Positions 18,474 through 27,754 of a stretch of 63,172 bases of DNA are shown piece after piece. Below the pieces are notes generated by a model. That model was not told where the DNA came from and did no database searches. It was given only the letters and a program-made list of their open reading frames with translations. The number at the start of each line of letters is the position of its first letter. Positions within the stretch are counted from its first letter, which is position 1. The stretch is from Rhodospirillales bacterium (lineage in GTDB: Bacteria > Pseudomonadota > Alphaproteobacteria > Reyranellales > Reyranellaceae): assembly GCA_016185145.1 (NCBI GenBank), contig JACPOB010000007.1, forward strand, positions 1-63,172. The letters are read 5' to 3'. Both the position numbers and the translations under genes were made by a program.

Positions 18474-19310
18474 TCAGCCGAAGCGGCCGGTGATGTAGGC
18501 CTGGGTCCGGCTGTCCTTGGGGGTCGTGAAGAGGGTTTCAGTCGCCCCGAATTCGATCAGCTCGCCGAGATACATGAAGGCCGTGAAGTCCGAGACGCGC
18601 GCGGCCTGCTGCATGTTGTGGGTGACGATGACGATCGTGTAGTCCTGCTTCAGCTCGTCGATCAGCTCCTCGATCTTGGCGGTCGAGATCGGATCGAGCG
18701 CCGAGCAGGGCTCGTCGAACAGGATCACTTCCGGCTTCACCGCGACGGTGCGCGCGATGCAGAGCCGCTGCTGTTGGCCGCCCGACAGGCTCTGGCCGTT
18801 GGCGGCGAGCTTGTCCTTGACCTCGTCCCACAGCGCGGCGCGGCGCAGCGCCGATTCGACGCGGGCATCGATCTCGGCGCGCGGCAGGGTCTCGTAGAGT
18901 CGGATGCCGAAGGCTATGTTCTCGTAGATCGACATCGGGAACGGCGTCGGCTTCTGGAACACCATGCCGATGCGGGCGCGCAGGAGGTTGATGTCCTGGT
19001 CGGCGCGCAAGAGGTTGTCGCCGTCGAACATCACCTCGCCGGTGGCGCGCTGGCCGGGATAGAGGTCGTACATGCGGTTCAGGATGCGCAGCAACGTGGA
19101 CTTGCCGCAGCCCGACGGGCCGATGAAGGCCGTGGTCTTGTTGGCGTAGAGCGACAGGCTGATGCCCTTGAGCGCCCGGCTGTCGCCGTAGAAGAACTCG
19201 AGGTTCTTGATCGAGACCTTCTCGGCGAGGTTGGCGGTGTCGACCTTGGCGTGGCTCGCCACGGGGACGGCGGTGGTCAGGCCATGGCCGTTGGTGGGAG
19301 CGATGCTCAT
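18474..19310 (-). CDS. pstB: Phosphate ABC transporter ATP-binding protein PstB
   Basis: 278 residues. Walker [10 protein letters not shown] (64-72), Q-loop region [20 protein letters not shown], signature LSGGQQQR, Walker [14 protein letters not shown] and the switch His in [13 protein letters not shown] are all intact. It powers high-affinity phosphate uptake with PstA/PstC. The start at 19310 overlaps the pstA stop (ATGA) and has GGAAG upstream; the long frame above it belongs to a shadow of pstA. The next gene downstream is the damaged phoU. Confidence 0.96.
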   Translation of the reverse strand: MSIAPTNGHGLTTAVPVASHAKVDTANLAEKVSIKNLEFFYGDSRALKGISLSLYANKTTAFIGPSGCGKSTLLRILNRMYDLYPGQRATGEVMFDGDNLLRADQDINLLRARIGMVFQKPTPFPMSIYENIAFGIRLYETLPRAEIDARVESALRRAALWDEVKDKLAANGQSLSGGQQQRLCIARTVAVKPEVILFDEPCSALDPISTAKIEELIDELKQDYTIVIVTHNMQQAARVSDFTAFMYLGELIEFGATETLFTTPKDSRTQAYITGRFG

Positions 19311-20173
19311 GACGACTTCCTTCCGGCAGTAAGGGATCGGGCAAGAATACTGAGCGCCAGCACGGCGACGGTGATCAGCAGCGCGCCGGTCCAGGCGAGC
19401 TTCTGCCACTCCTCGTAGGGCGACAGGGCGAACTGGAAGATGACCACCGGCAGGCTGGGCATCGGCTGGTTCATGTTGACGCTGAAGAACTGGTTGTTGA
19501 GCGCCGTGAACAGCAAGGGTGCGGTCTCGCCGCTGATGCGCGCCACCGCCAGCAGGACGCCGGTGACGATGCCGGCGCGGGCCGCGCGGTAGGCGATGCG
19601 CATGATCATCAGCGCCCGCGGCAGGCCGATCGAGGCGGCGGCCTCGCGCAGCGTGTCGGGCACCAGGGTCAGCATGTCCTCGGTGGTGCGGACCACGACC
19701 GGGATCACGATCACCGCCAGCGCGACGGCGCCGGCCCAGCCCGAGAAGTGGCCCATCGGCGCCACCATGATCTCGTAGATGAACAGGCCGACCACGATCG
19801 ACGGCGCGCTCAGGAGGATGTCGTTGATGAAGCGCACGACGCTCGAGAGCTTGTCGTGGCGCCCGTACTCGGCGAGGTAGGTGCCGGCCAGGATGCCGAT
19901 CGGCGTGCCGATGACGACGGCCAGCACCGTGATGATCAAGCTGCCGGTGATGGCGTTCAGGAGGCCGCCTGCCGCGCCCGGCGGCGGCGTGTTCTCGGTG
20001 AAGACCGAGAGCGACAACCCGCCGATGCCGTGCCACAGCAGGATGCCCAGGATCAGCACCAGCCAGCCCAGGCCGAACAAGGTCGCGGCGAGCGCCAGCG
20101 TCTTGTAGATCGCGTTGCGGCGGCGGCGGCCGGCGTAGAGCGGACTTTTAGCGGCGACAGTTGTATCGGCCAT
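19307..20173 (-). CDS. pstA: Phosphate ABC transporter permease PstA
   Basis: 288 residues with about six membrane segments. The permease EAA-type loop ([24 protein letters not shown]) and the C-terminal [18 protein letters not shown] segment are typical of PstA. It lies between pstC (3 bases upstream) and pstB (4-base overlap), so all are one operon. Confidence 0.95.
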   Translation of the reverse strand: MADTTVAAKSPLYAGRRRRNAIYKTLALAATLFGLGWLVLILGILLWHGIGGLSLSVFTENTPPPGAAGGLLNAITGSLIITVLAVVIGTPIGILAGTYLAEYGRHDKLSSVVRFINDILLSAPSIVVGLFIYEIMVAPMGHFSGWAGAVALAVIVIPVVVRTTEDMLTLVPDTLREAAASIGLPRALMIMRIAYRAARAGIVTGVLLAVARISGETAPLLFTALNNQFFSVNMNQPMPSLPVVIFQFALSPYEEWQKLAWTGALLITVAVLALSILARSLTAGRKSS

Positions 20174-20176
20174 GGC

Positions 20177-21190
20177 TCAGCCCGCCTTCTGCTGGAGGCG
20201 CAGCAGCATGTAGCGCGCGATCGCCAGCACGATGAAAGTGATGAAGAACAGGATCAGGCCCAGCGCCACCAGCGAGGAGGTGTAGAGGTCGCCGACCGCC
20301 TCGGTGAACTCGTTGGCGATGGAGGCCGAGATAGTCGTGCCCGGTGCAAACAGCGAGGCCGAGACGTGATGGGCGTTGCCGATCACGAAGGTGACGGCCA
20401 TGGTCTCGCCCAGCGCGCGGCCCAGGCCCAGCATGAAGCCGCCGATCACGCCGACGCGGGTGAAGGGCAGCACGACGTTGCGGAACACTTCCCAGGTCGT
20501 GCAGCCCACGCCGTAGGCCGCTTCCTTCAGCACCGGCGGCACGGCATCGAACACGTCGCGCGAGATCGAGGTGACGAAGGGCAGGACCATGATCGCCAGG
20601 ATCAGCCCCGCAGTCGCCATGCCGATGCCGTAGGGCGGGCCGGCAAACAGGACGTTGAGCACCGGAATGGGCTCGAACGTGTCGATCAGGAAGGGCTGGA
20701 TGTACTTCTGCAGGAACGGCGCGAAGACGAAGAGGCCCCAGATGCCGTAGATGATGCTGGGGATGCCGGCTAGGAGCTCGATGGCAATGCCGATCGGCCG
20801 GCGCAGCACCATCGGGCAGAGCTCGGTCAGGAAGAACGCGATCATCAGGCCGACCGGCACGGCGATCAGCATGGCGATGGCCGAGGTGATCAGCGTGCCG
20901 TAGATCGGCGCCAGGGCGCCGAACTTCTCGGTGACCGGGTTCCAGGATTCGTCGAACAGGAAGGAGAGGCCGAAGGTGCCGAGCGCTGGCGCCGCGCCGA
21001 TGATCAGCGCGATGATCACGCCGCTCAGCAACGCCAGCACGCCGAAAGCCGCCGCACGCGTCAGCGCATGGAACAGCAGGTCGGTCATGCGCAGGCGTTT
21101 GAGCACGGCGCTGCGCGACGCGGCTTCCGCCGCCGTCACGCTCGTGCTCCTCAATGTCATGTCGGTCACGTCACGTCCCCCGGAATCCAT
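20177..21190 (-). CDS. pstC: Phosphate ABC transporter permease PstC
   Basis: 337 residues with about six membrane segments. ESWNPVTEKFGALAPIYGTL, the ELLAGIPSIIYGIWG segment, and the permease loop LKEAAYGVGCTTWEVFRNVV identify PstC. The ATG at 21190 follows GAGGGG; an in-frame ATG lies ten codons further in. It stands about 90 bases downstream of pstS in the same direction. Confidence 0.95.
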   Translation of the reverse strand: MDSGGRDVTDMTLRSTSVTAAEAASRSAVLKRLRMTDLLFHALTRAAAFGVLALLSGVIIALIIGAAPALGTFGLSFLFDESWNPVTEKFGALAPIYGTLITSAIAMLIAVPVGLMIAFFLTELCPMVLRRPIGIAIELLAGIPSIIYGIWGLFVFAPFLQKYIQPFLIDTFEPIPVLNVLFAGPPYGIGMATAGLILAIMVLPFVTSISRDVFDAVPPVLKEAAYGVGCTTWEVFRNVVLPFTRVGVIGGFMLGLGRALGETMAVTFVIGNAHHVSASLFAPGTTISASIANEFTEAVGDLYTSSLVALGLILFFITFIVLAIARYMLLRLQQKAG

Positions 21191-21282
21191 CGGCCCCTCT
21201 TGCCTTCACCCTCGGCGGATGAAGCGGAAACGCGGCGGATGCGCCTGACCGCATCCGCCGCTCTCGCATCAGTCCGCTCTCG

Positions 21283-22329
21283 TCAGTTGGTCGGCGAGAA
21301 CAGGGGCTTGCCCGAAGCGTCCTTGATCTCGGTCGACCACATCTTCTGGATATCGGTCACGACCTTGTCCGGCATCGGCACGTAGTCGAGCTCCTCGGCC
21401 GACTTGCCGCCCTTGGCGTAGGACCAGGCGAAGAACTTCAGCGCCTCGCCGGTGGCCGACGCGTCCTGCGGCTTCTTGTAGAGCAGGATCCAGGTCGCCG
21501 CCGTCATCGGCCACGACTGGTCGCCCGGCTGGTTGGCGAGGATCACGCCGTAGCCCGGCTGCGACTTCCAATCGGCATTGGCGGCCGCGGCCTGGAAGGA
21601 GGCCGACGACGGATCGACGGTCTTGCCCGCCTTGTTCACCATCTTGGTGTGGGTGAGCTTGTTCTGCTTGGCGTAGGCGTACTCGACGTAGCCGATCGCG
21701 CCCTTGGTGTTGGCGACGTTGTTGGCCACGCCCTCGTTGCCCTTGGCGCCGATGCCGACCGGCCACTGCACGGCGGTGCTGACGCCGATCTTGTCCTTCC
21801 ACGCCGGAGCCACGTCGGCGAGGTAGTAGGTGAAGTTGTAGGTCGTGCCCGAGCCGTCCGAGCGGCGCACCGGCACGATCGCCTGCTTGGGCAGCTTGGC
21901 CGAGGGATTGAGCTTGGCGATCGCCGGATCGTCCCAGCTCTTGACCTCGCCCATGTAGATCTTGGCGATGGTTGGGCCGTCGAGAGTGAGGTCGCCGGGC
22001 TTCACGCCGTCGAGGTTCACCACCGGCACGATGGCGCCCATCACCATCGGGAACTGCGCCAGGCCGGACTCATCGAGCTCCTTGCCCGACAGCGGCGCGT
22101 CGGTGGCGCCGAAGGTCACGGTCTTGGCCTTGATCTGCTTGATGCCACCGCCCGAGCCGATCGACTGATAATTCAGGCCGACACCGGTCTCCTTTTTGTA
22201 GGTGTCCGCCCACTTGGCGTAGATCGGGTACGGAAACGTGGCGCCGGCGCCGGAGATGTCGGCGGCGTTGGCCGCCAGCGACGAGAAGGCCAGAGCGGCC
22301 GTCGCCAGGGCGATTCTTGCGATATTCAT
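21283..22329 (-). CDS. pstS: Periplasmic phosphate-binding protein PstS
   Basis: 348 residues. The signal peptide ends AANA-ADIS; the mature N-terminus [20 protein letters not shown], the [13 protein letters not shown] and FGATDAPLS loops, and the [13 protein letters not shown] phosphate-binding motif are all typical of PstS. The start at 22329 follows a GGAGGG ribosome site; the frame continues upstream but without a leader sequence. It is the first gene of pstSCAB-phoU-phoB and lies below a Pho box. Confidence 0.95.
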   Translation of the reverse strand: MNIARIALATAALAFSSLAANAADISGAGATFPYPIYAKWADTYKKETGVGLNYQSIGSGGGIKQIKAKTVTFGATDAPLSGKELDESGLAQFPMVMGAIVPVVNLDGVKPGDLTLDGPTIAKIYMGEVKSWDDPAIAKLNPSAKLPKQAIVPVRRSDGSGTTYNFTYYLADVAPAWKDKIGVSTAVQWPVGIGAKGNEGVANNVANTKGAIGYVEYAYAKQNKLTHTKMVNKAGKTVDPSSASFQAAAANADWKSQPGYGVILANQPGDQSWPMTAATWILLYKKPQDASATGEALKFFAWSYAKGGKSAEELDYVPMPDKVVTDIQKMWSTEIKDASGKPLFSPTN

Positions 22330-22390
22330 AAGGGTCCCTCCTCGAGAAATTCGAAGCATCTTTCCCCTAAGAGCCGCACGTCACTGTCAT

Positions 22391-22419
22391 ATTACGTTTA
22401 TGTGACAGTATGGTTACAG
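22391..22419 (-). promoter_or_regulatory. Pho box upstream of pstS
   Basis: On the minus strand CTGTAAC, CTGTCAC and ACGTAAT follow one another at 11-base steps with AT-rich 4-base spacers (CATA, ATAA). This is the PhoB tandem-repeat pattern; the first two units are close to consensus. It lies 62-90 bases before the pstS start codon. Confidence 0.8.
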
Positions 22420-22576
22420 CCGCTGCGCCATCCTGAGGATGGAATCAGAATCGCGAGTGCTGAAAGAGGGTTACGGCGTCGGTCGGACCAAACCGCCGCA
22501 CCAAGGAACATAGCAGGAACCTGCGGGAAAGTCCACGACCCGACGTCTTGGCAATTTTGGCGGACCGTAGAGCGCC

Positions 22577-22607
22577 AAAAAAAATGCCGGCACTGACAGC
22601 AGCCGGC
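22577..22607 (-). terminator. Intrinsic terminator-like hairpin on the minus strand
   Basis: GCCGGC (22602-22607) and GCCGGC (22586-22591) form a stem with a 10-base loop. On the minus strand this is followed by an A and eight Ts (22584-22577). No minus-strand gene lies immediately upstream, so its natural role may be to stop antisense transcription from the ars operon into pstS. Confidence 0.5.
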
Positions 22608-22613
22608 GCTGTC

Positions 22614-22642
22614 TTGAGCCTGTCATACATTTCGACTATTCG
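22614..22642 (+). promoter_or_regulatory. Putative promoter of the first ars operon
   Basis: TTGAGC (22614-22619) and TATTCG (22637-22642) are 17 bases apart and end just before the ATG at 22649, giving a leaderless or near-leaderless message. A direct TTCGA-CTA-TTCGA repeat (22631-22643) overlaps the -10 and could be bound by the ArsR domain. Both readings are by eye. Confidence 0.4.
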
Positions 22643-22648
22643 AGCATC

Positions 22649-23500
22649 ATGGAATCAAAGCAAGCGACCCTTGGCTTCTCGGCCCTGGCGCAGGAGACCC
22701 GCCTCGATCTGATGCGCCTGCTGGCGTCGCGCGGCGCGTCGGGCATGGCGGCCGGCGAAATCGCCACGGCACTGCGCCAGCCGCCTTCGACACTCTCCTT
22801 TCATCTCGCGGCGCTCGAGCAAGCCCAGCTGATCCAATCGACGCGGCGCGGGCGTCACGTGATCTACGCCGTGCGCTTCTTCGGCCTGCGCTCGCTGTTC
22901 AGCTACCTCACCGAGACCTGCTGCGGCGGCCGTCCGGAGCTGTGCGGCGACCTCGCCCGACTGCTCCCCGACGACCCGCCGGAGGAAAAGCCCATGACCG
23001 CGGCGTTCAATGTCCTGTTCCTGTGCACCCACAATTCGGCGCGCTCTCTGATGGCAGAGGCGATCCTCGAAAGGATCGGCAAGGGCAAGTTCAACGCCTA
23101 CTCGGCAGGCTCCGATCCTGCGCGCGCGCCCATGGCGGCCGTGCTCGCCAAGCTCACGACGCTGGGTCACGACACCTCCGACCTGCATTGCAAGTCATGG
23201 GACGAGTTCACCGGCCCCAACGCACCGCAGATGGATTTCGTCATCACGCTCTGCGACACGCTGCACGGCCAGGATTGCCCCGACGTCGGCGCCAATCCCA
23301 TCACCGCGGCATGGCCGTTGCCCGATCCGTCGAAGTTCACGGGCACGCCGGCCGAGCAGGCCACCATGATCAACGAGCTCTACGGCATGATCCGCCGCCG
23401 GCTCGAGATCTTCGTCAACCTCCCGCACGCCTCGCTCGACCGCATGTCGCTCAAGAAGCGCCTCGACGAGCTGGGCGACAACAGCCGGGCACCGGTCTGA
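22649..23500 (+). CDS. ArsR regulator-ArsC arsenate reductase fusion
   Basis: 283 residues in two domains. Residues 1-110 are an ArsR winged helix (recognition region [18 protein letters not shown]) with a Cys cluster at 91, 92 and 99 (CCGGRPELC), suitable for binding arsenite. Residues 116-283 are a low-molecular-weight-phosphatase-type arsenate reductase with the P-loop CTHNSAR (126-132). An internal GGAGG precedes Met116 (22994) at good spacing, so ArsC may also be made alone (168 residues). One gene could thus sense arsenite and reduce arsenate. It starts the GAPDH-arsJ-acr3 run. Confidence 0.9.
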   Translation: MESKQATLGFSALAQETRLDLMRLLASRGASGMAAGEIATALRQPPSTLSFHLAALEQAQLIQSTRRGRHVIYAVRFFGLRSLFSYLTETCCGGRPELCGDLARLLPDDPPEEKPMTAAFNVLFLCTHNSARSLMAEAILERIGKGKFNAYSAGSDPARAPMAAVLAKLTTLGHDTSDLHCKSWDEFTGPNAPQMDFVITLCDTLHGQDCPDVGANPITAAWPLPDPSKFTGTPAEQATMINELYGMIRRRLEIFVNLPHASLDRMSLKKRLDELGDNSRAPV

Positions 23501-23511
23501 CGGAGGACATC

Positions 23512-24552
23512 ATGAGAGTCGGCATCAACGGCATGGGCCGCATGGGTCGGCTCGCGATGCGCGCCGCGTTCGGCGGCACGCACCGTCCGGACGACGATCC
23601 GCGGCGCGCCAACCGCCTCGACATCGTGCACGTCAACGAGATCAAGGGCGGCGCCGCCGCGACGGCGCATCTGCTCGAGTTCGACAGCATCCATGGCCGC
23701 TGGCGCACGAGTTTCGACTGCGACGAGCGCGGCATTGCCGTCGGCGGCAAGTATGTCGGCTTCAGCGCCGGCGCTTCGCCCGGCGACGTCGCCTGGGGTG
23801 ACCTCGGCTGCGACCTCGTGCTCGAATGCACCGGCAAGTTCCTGAAGCCTGCCGAGCTCAACAGCTACTTCCAGCGCGGCGTCAAGCGCGTGATCGTGGC
23901 GGCGCCGGTCAAGGACGACCGCGCCCTGAATGTCGTGGTCGGCGTCAACGACCGGCTCTACGAACCCGAGCGTCATCGCCTGCTGACCGCGGCCTCGTGC
24001 ACCACGAATTGCCTCGCGCCGGTGGTGAAGGTCGTGCACGAGGCGATCGGCATCCGGCACGGCCAGATCACCACGATCCACGATCCGACCAACACCAACG
24101 TGGTGGTCGACGCGCCGCACAGGGATCTGCGCCGCGCCCGGTCGGCCATGACCTCGCTCGCGCCGACCACGACGGGCAGCGCCACCGCAATCACGGTCAT
24201 CTATCCCGAACTCAAGGGCAAGCTGAACGGCCACGCCGTGCGCGCGCCGGTGCTCAATGCCAGCCTGACCGACTGCGTGTTCGAGCTGAAGCGCAGCACG
24301 ACCGAGGCCGAGGTCAACGAGCTGTTCGCCCAAGCCGCCCGCGGACCGCTGGCCGGCATCCTGGGCTACGAGACCAGGCCGCTGGTCTCGGCCGACTACT
24401 GCAACGACACCAGAAGCTCGATCGTCGATGCGCCCAGCACCATGGTGACCGACGACACGCTGCTCAAGGTCTATGCCTGGTACGACAACGAGACGGGCTA
24501 TGTCTGCCGCATGGTCGATCTCGCCCACCTGGTGATCGAAGCGGAGGCGTGA
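23512..24552 (+). CDS. Glyceraldehyde-3-phosphate dehydrogenase of the ArsJ pathway
   Basis: 346 residues. The NAD fold begins [18 protein letters not shown], the catalytic Cys163 is in [10 protein letters not shown], and [15 protein letters not shown] closes the protein. In arsenic operons this enzyme joins arsenate to glyceraldehyde-3-phosphate, forming 1-arseno-3-phosphoglycerate that the neighbouring ArsJ expels. The ATG at 23512 follows a GGAGG site 12 bases after arsR-arsC, and the TGA overlaps the arsJ ATG. This context favours a resistance role over glycolysis. Confidence 0.9.
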   Translation: MRVGINGMGRMGRLAMRAAFGGTHRPDDDPRRANRLDIVHVNEIKGGAAATAHLLEFDSIHGRWRTSFDCDERGIAVGGKYVGFSAGASPGDVAWGDLGCDLVLECTGKFLKPAELNSYFQRGVKRVIVAAPVKDDRALNVVVGVNDRLYEPERHRLLTAASCTTNCLAPVVKVVHEAIGIRHGQITTIHDPTNTNVVVDAPHRDLRRARSAMTSLAPTTTGSATAITVIYPELKGKLNGHAVRAPVLNASLTDCVFELKRSTTEAEVNELFAQAARGPLAGILGYETRPLVSADYCNDTRSSIVDAPSTMVTDDTLLKVYAWYDNETGYVCRMVDLAHLVIEAEA

Positions 24553-25775
24553 TGGCCCCGTCCGTCCGAGACTACCTGATCGTCTCCGCGTCCTACTGGG
24601 GCTTTACCCTGGTCGACGGCGCGCTGCGCATGGTCGTGCTGCTGCACTTCTTCAAGCTCGGCTACTCGCCCTTTACGCTCGCCTTCCTGTTCCTGCTCTA
24701 CGAGTTCGCCGGCATCGTCGCCAACCTGGCCGGCGGCTGGCTCGCCGTGCGCTTCGGCATCCCGCGCATGCTGATGGTGGGACAAGCCCTGCAGATCGCC
24801 GGGCTGGTCATGCTGTCGCTGCTCGATCCGGCGTGGAGCGCCGCCGCCTCGGTCGCCTGGGTGGTGGCGGCGCAAGGCATCGCCGGCCTCGCCAAGGACT
24901 TCACCAAGACGGCGTCGAAGTCGGCCATCAAGGCGACGTCGGAGGGTTCGGGCCAGCTCTTCCGCTGGGTGGCGTATTTCACCGGCTCGAAGAACGCCAT
25001 GAAAGGCCTGGGCTTCTTCGTCGGCGGCCTGCTGCTCGGCGTCGCGGGCTTCGAACCGACGCTGTGGCTGATGGCGCTGGTCATCGCCGTCATCCTGGTC
25101 GCGGGCGTGCTCACGCTGCCGCGCCAGCTCGGCAAGGCGAAGTCCTCGAAGACCATGCGCGAGCTGTTCGCCAAGTCGCGCGGCGTCAACCTGCTGGCAG
25201 CGGCGCGCATCTTCATGTTCGGCGCGCGCGACGTGTGGTTCGTCGTCGGCCTGCCGGTGTTCCTCTATGCCGCGGGCTGGCGCTTCGTCGAAGTCGGCGG
25301 CTTCCTCGCCGCCTGGACCATCGCCTATGGCGGCATCCAGGCCGCGGCGCCGCGGCTGGTGGCGCGCAGCGCCGATGGACTGAGCCGCGAGGTCCCCAAT
25401 GCGCGCCTGTGGGCCGGCCTGCTGGCCGCCGTGCCCCTGGTGCTGGCCGTCCTGCTGCAGCGCCCCGGCCTGGGGCAGTCCGATCTCGTCGTCGCAGCGG
25501 GGCTCGCGCTGTTCGCCCTGCCCTTCGCGGTGAACTCCTCGCTGCACTCCTACCTGATCCTTGCCTATGCCGGATCGGAGAAGGCGGCCGAAGATGTCGG
25601 CTTCTACTACGCCGCCAACGCGACCGGCCGGCTGGTCGGCATCCTGCTGTCGGGCGCGCTCTACCAGGTCGGCGGCCTCACGGCCTGCCTGGTCGGATCG
25701 GCGGCCATGCTGGCCGCCTGCTGGGCCATCACCTTCCTGCTGCCGGACCGGACACCCTCGCATGTCGCTCTTTGA
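24552..25775 (+). CDS. arsJ: ArsJ, organoarsenical efflux MFS permease
   Basis: 407 residues with about 12 membrane segments. The N-terminal SYWGFTLVDGALRMVVLLHF, the LYEFAGIVANLAGGWLAVRF segment and the GIAGLAKDFTKTASKSAIK loop are distinctive of ArsJ. It exports 1-arseno-3-phosphoglycerate made by the upstream GAPDH, which then decays outside to arsenate. The start overlaps the GAPDH stop (TGATG). The 3' end overlaps the acr3 start by 14 bases. Confidence 0.9.
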   Translation: MAPSVRDYLIVSASYWGFTLVDGALRMVVLLHFFKLGYSPFTLAFLFLLYEFAGIVANLAGGWLAVRFGIPRMLMVGQALQIAGLVMLSLLDPAWSAAASVAWVVAAQGIAGLAKDFTKTASKSAIKATSEGSGQLFRWVAYFTGSKNAMKGLGFFVGGLLLGVAGFEPTLWLMALVIAVILVAGVLTLPRQLGKAKSSKTMRELFAKSRGVNLLAAARIFMFGARDVWFVVGLPVFLYAAGWRFVEVGGFLAAWTIAYGGIQAAAPRLVARSADGLSREVPNARLWAGLLAAVPLVLAVLLQRPGLGQSDLVVAAGLALFALPFAVNSSLHSYLILAYAGSEKAAEDVGFYYAANATGRLVGILLSGALYQVGGLTACLVGSAAMLAACWAITFLLPDRTPSHVAL

Positions 25776-26823
25776 ACGTTACCTCACCCTCTGGGTCGCC
25801 CTCTGCATCGTCGCCGGCATCGCGCTGGGTCACGTCTTTCCCGGCCTGTTCCACGCCATCGGCGCGGCCGAGGTGGCGCATGTCAACCTCCCGGTCGCCG
25901 TCCTGATCTGGCTGATGATCATCCCCATGCTGGTGAAGGTCGACTTCGCCGCCATCGGCAAGGTGCGCGAGCACTGGCGCGGCATCGGCGTGACGCTGTT
26001 CATCAACTGGGCGATCAAGCCGTTCTCGATGGCGCTGCTGGGTTGGCTGTTCATCGGCTATCTCTTCCGGCCCTGGCTGCCAGCCGACCAGATCGACAGC
26101 TACATCGCGGGCCTCATATTGCTGGCGGCGGCGCCCTGCACCGCCATGGTCTTCGTGTGGAGCAACCTGTCGGACGGCGAGCCCGACTTCACCCTGACCC
26201 AGGTGGCACTGAACGACACGATCATGGTGTTCGCCTTTGCGCCGATCGTCGGCCTGCTGCTCGGCCTCTCGGCCATCAGCGTGCCGTGGCAGACGCTGCT
26301 GCTGTCGGTCGGTCTCTACATCGTCGTGCCCGTGCTCCTCGCGCAGCTCGTTCGCCGTCGCGTGCTGGCCACTTCGGGCATGGCGGGCCTGACGGCGCTG
26401 CTGGCGCGCCTGCAGCCGATCTCGCTGGTCGCTCTGCTCACGACGCTCGTGCTGCTGTTCGGTTTCCAGGGCGAGCAGATCATTTCCCAACCGTTGGTCA
26501 TCGCCCTGCTGGCCGTCCCGATCCTGATCCAGGTCTACTTCAACGCGGGCCTGGCCTATCTGCTGAACCGCGCCACCGGCGAAGCGCATTGCGTGGCCGC
26601 CCCCTCGGCCCTGATCGGCGCCAGCAACTTCTTCGAGCTCGCCGTCGCCGCCGCCATCAGCCTGTTCGGCTTCTCCTCGGGCGCCGCCCTGGCGACCGTG
26701 GTTGGCGTGCTGATCGAGGTGCCGGTCATGCTCTCGGTGGTGAAGATCGTGAATGCCAGCAAGGGCTGGTACGAGGAAGGGGCTGCAGTGACGAACCGCG
26801 ATGCCAAGGCGTCCAAGATCTGA
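25762..26823 (+). CDS. acr3: Acr3 family arsenite efflux permease
   Basis: 353 residues and about ten membrane segments. The start FERYLTLWVALCIVAGIALG, the LAAAPCTAMVFVWSNLSDG segment with the Acr3 Cys, and the GASNFFELAVAAAISLFG segment are clear family marks. It extrudes the arsenite produced by the ArsC domain. Start ATG 25762 lies inside the end of arsJ. It converges on a cupin gene with only 8 bases between stops. Confidence 0.93.
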   Translation: MSLFERYLTLWVALCIVAGIALGHVFPGLFHAIGAAEVAHVNLPVAVLIWLMIIPMLVKVDFAAIGKVREHWRGIGVTLFINWAIKPFSMALLGWLFIGYLFRPWLPADQIDSYIAGLILLAAAPCTAMVFVWSNLSDGEPDFTLTQVALNDTIMVFAFAPIVGLLLGLSAISVPWQTLLLSVGLYIVVPVLLAQLVRRRVLATSGMAGLTALLARLQPISLVALLTTLVLLFGFQGEQIISQPLVIALLAVPILIQVYFNAGLAYLLNRATGEAHCVAAPSALIGASNFFELAVAAAISLFGFSSGAALATVVGVLIEVPVMLSVVKIVNASKGWYEEGAAVTNRDAKASKI

Positions 26824-26831
26824 GGCAGGCC

Positions 26832-27245
26832 TCAGTCGCGCGTCACTTCGGCGGAGAGCGGATCTGAGACGTCGGCCCGCACGTATTCGCTCTGGCCCGG
26901 CGTGATGGTCATCAAGGTCACGCCTTCGGGATAATCGAACCGGTGCCAGGCGCCTGCAGGCACGATGGCAAGTTTACCGGTATCGACCGGTATGGACTGC
27001 GTGCCTGCATCGGTGACGACATGCAGCGTTGCCGCGCCTTCGATGATGTAGACCAATTCGTCCCCGTCGGGGTGTCTCTCCCAGGCGCCCCGACCGGCCG
27101 ACTTGTTCACGAAGATGGTGCCATCGCGATACGTGGCCAGGCGAATCGACGAGCCTTTTCGCTCCTCCCTCGTCGAGGTCGGCGTGCGGCCTCGAAACAT
27201 CGTCAGCTTCGCGAGCTCCTCGTCCAGATCGAAAAGAACCGTCAT
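26832..27245 (-). CDS. Cupin domain protein
   Basis: 137 residues with one cupin barrel: ERHPDGDELVYIIEGAATL (motif 1, with His, Asp and Glu positions) and PAGAWHRFDYPEGVTLMTI (motif 2 with His). Function unknown; single-domain cupins often bind a metal. Start 27245 follows a GGGAG site; the frame continues 15 codons upstream without support. It is the only minus-strand gene in the arsenic region, and a relation to arsenic is not shown. Confidence 0.75.
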   Translation of the reverse strand: MTVLFDLDEELAKLTMFRGRTPTSTREERKGSSIRLATYRDGTIFVNKSAGRGAWERHPDGDELVYIIEGAATLHVVTDAGTQSIPVDTGKLAIVPAGAWHRFDYPEGVTLMTITPGQSEYVRADVSDPLSAEVTRD

Positions 27246-27321
27246 CGCACGCTCCCTGCAGGGCCATCGTCGTCGTAGCCATGCGGGCAACGCGTTAAAG
27301 GTTCGTGACGTCTATATTTCC

Positions 27322-27368
27322 GTATTTCTGGAAATACAGTTGACGGTCGGCGTAGCCGTCCCTAGGTT
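27322..27368 (+). promoter_or_regulatory. arsR2 promoter with palindromic operator
   Basis: A perfect 16-base palindrome, GTATTTC-TG-GAAATAC (27322-27337), lies directly before a promoter with TTGACG (27340-27345), a 17-base spacer and TAGGTT (27363-27368). The ATG follows at 27375, so the leader is almost absent. The palindrome is the natural operator for the ArsR encoded just downstream. Confidence 0.65.
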
Positions 27369-27374
27369 ATCGGC

Positions 27375-27704
27375 ATGAAGCTCGACGATGCCGCCGCCCG
27401 CCTGGAGGCCTTGGGCAACCCGACCCGGCTGAAGATCTACCGCATCCTGGTGCGGGCGGGTGAAGAAGGCATGGCCGTGGGCCGCCTGCAGGAGCGGCTC
27501 GAGATCGCCGCCTCGACGCTCTCGCACCATCTCAAGGCGCTGATCACCGTCGGCCTCGTCACCCAGACGCGCGAGGGGACGACACTCGTGTGCCACACCA
27601 ACTACGAACTCATGCGCAGCCTGATCAACTACATGAATGAGGAGTGCTGCGCCGAAGGCACCTGCCCGCCGAGCGTCGCGAAGGTGTCGAAGGCCGCTGC
27701 GTAA
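27375..27704 (+). CDS. arsR: ArsR family transcriptional regulator, second copy
   Basis: 109 residues. LGNPTRLKIYRILVRAG begins the winged helix, ASTLSHHLKALITVGLV is the recognition helix region, and a C-terminal Cys trio (Cys91, 92, 97 in CCAEGTC) resembles the metalloid site of C-terminal-type ArsR repressors. It should repress its own promoter and the FAD oxidoreductase-MFS genes downstream until arsenite or antimonite binds. Confidence 0.9.
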   Translation: MKLDDAAARLEALGNPTRLKIYRILVRAGEEGMAVGRLQERLEIAASTLSHHLKALITVGLVTQTREGTTLVCHTNYELMRSLINYMNEECCAEGTCPPSVAKVSKAAA

Positions 27705-27754
27705 AAAAAATTTGCACAACTATTTCGATGATTCTAGGAGAACAGGAGCACGCC

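Larger units (their letters stand above)
22330..22648. other. pstS-ars divergent intergenic region (319 bases)
   Basis: This gap carries the pstS leader and Pho box on its left, then about 150 bases with no clear gene, a minus-strand terminator-like hairpin, and the promoter of the arsenic operon at its right edge. The only open frame (22445-22630, minus) would span the terminator hairpin and resembles nothing I know, so I do not call it. Confidence 0.6.

Noticed and set aside
22445..22630. 61-residue minus-strand ORF between pstS and the ars operon
   Set aside because: It crosses a terminator hairpin and A/T runs and has no ribosome site or recognisable sequence.
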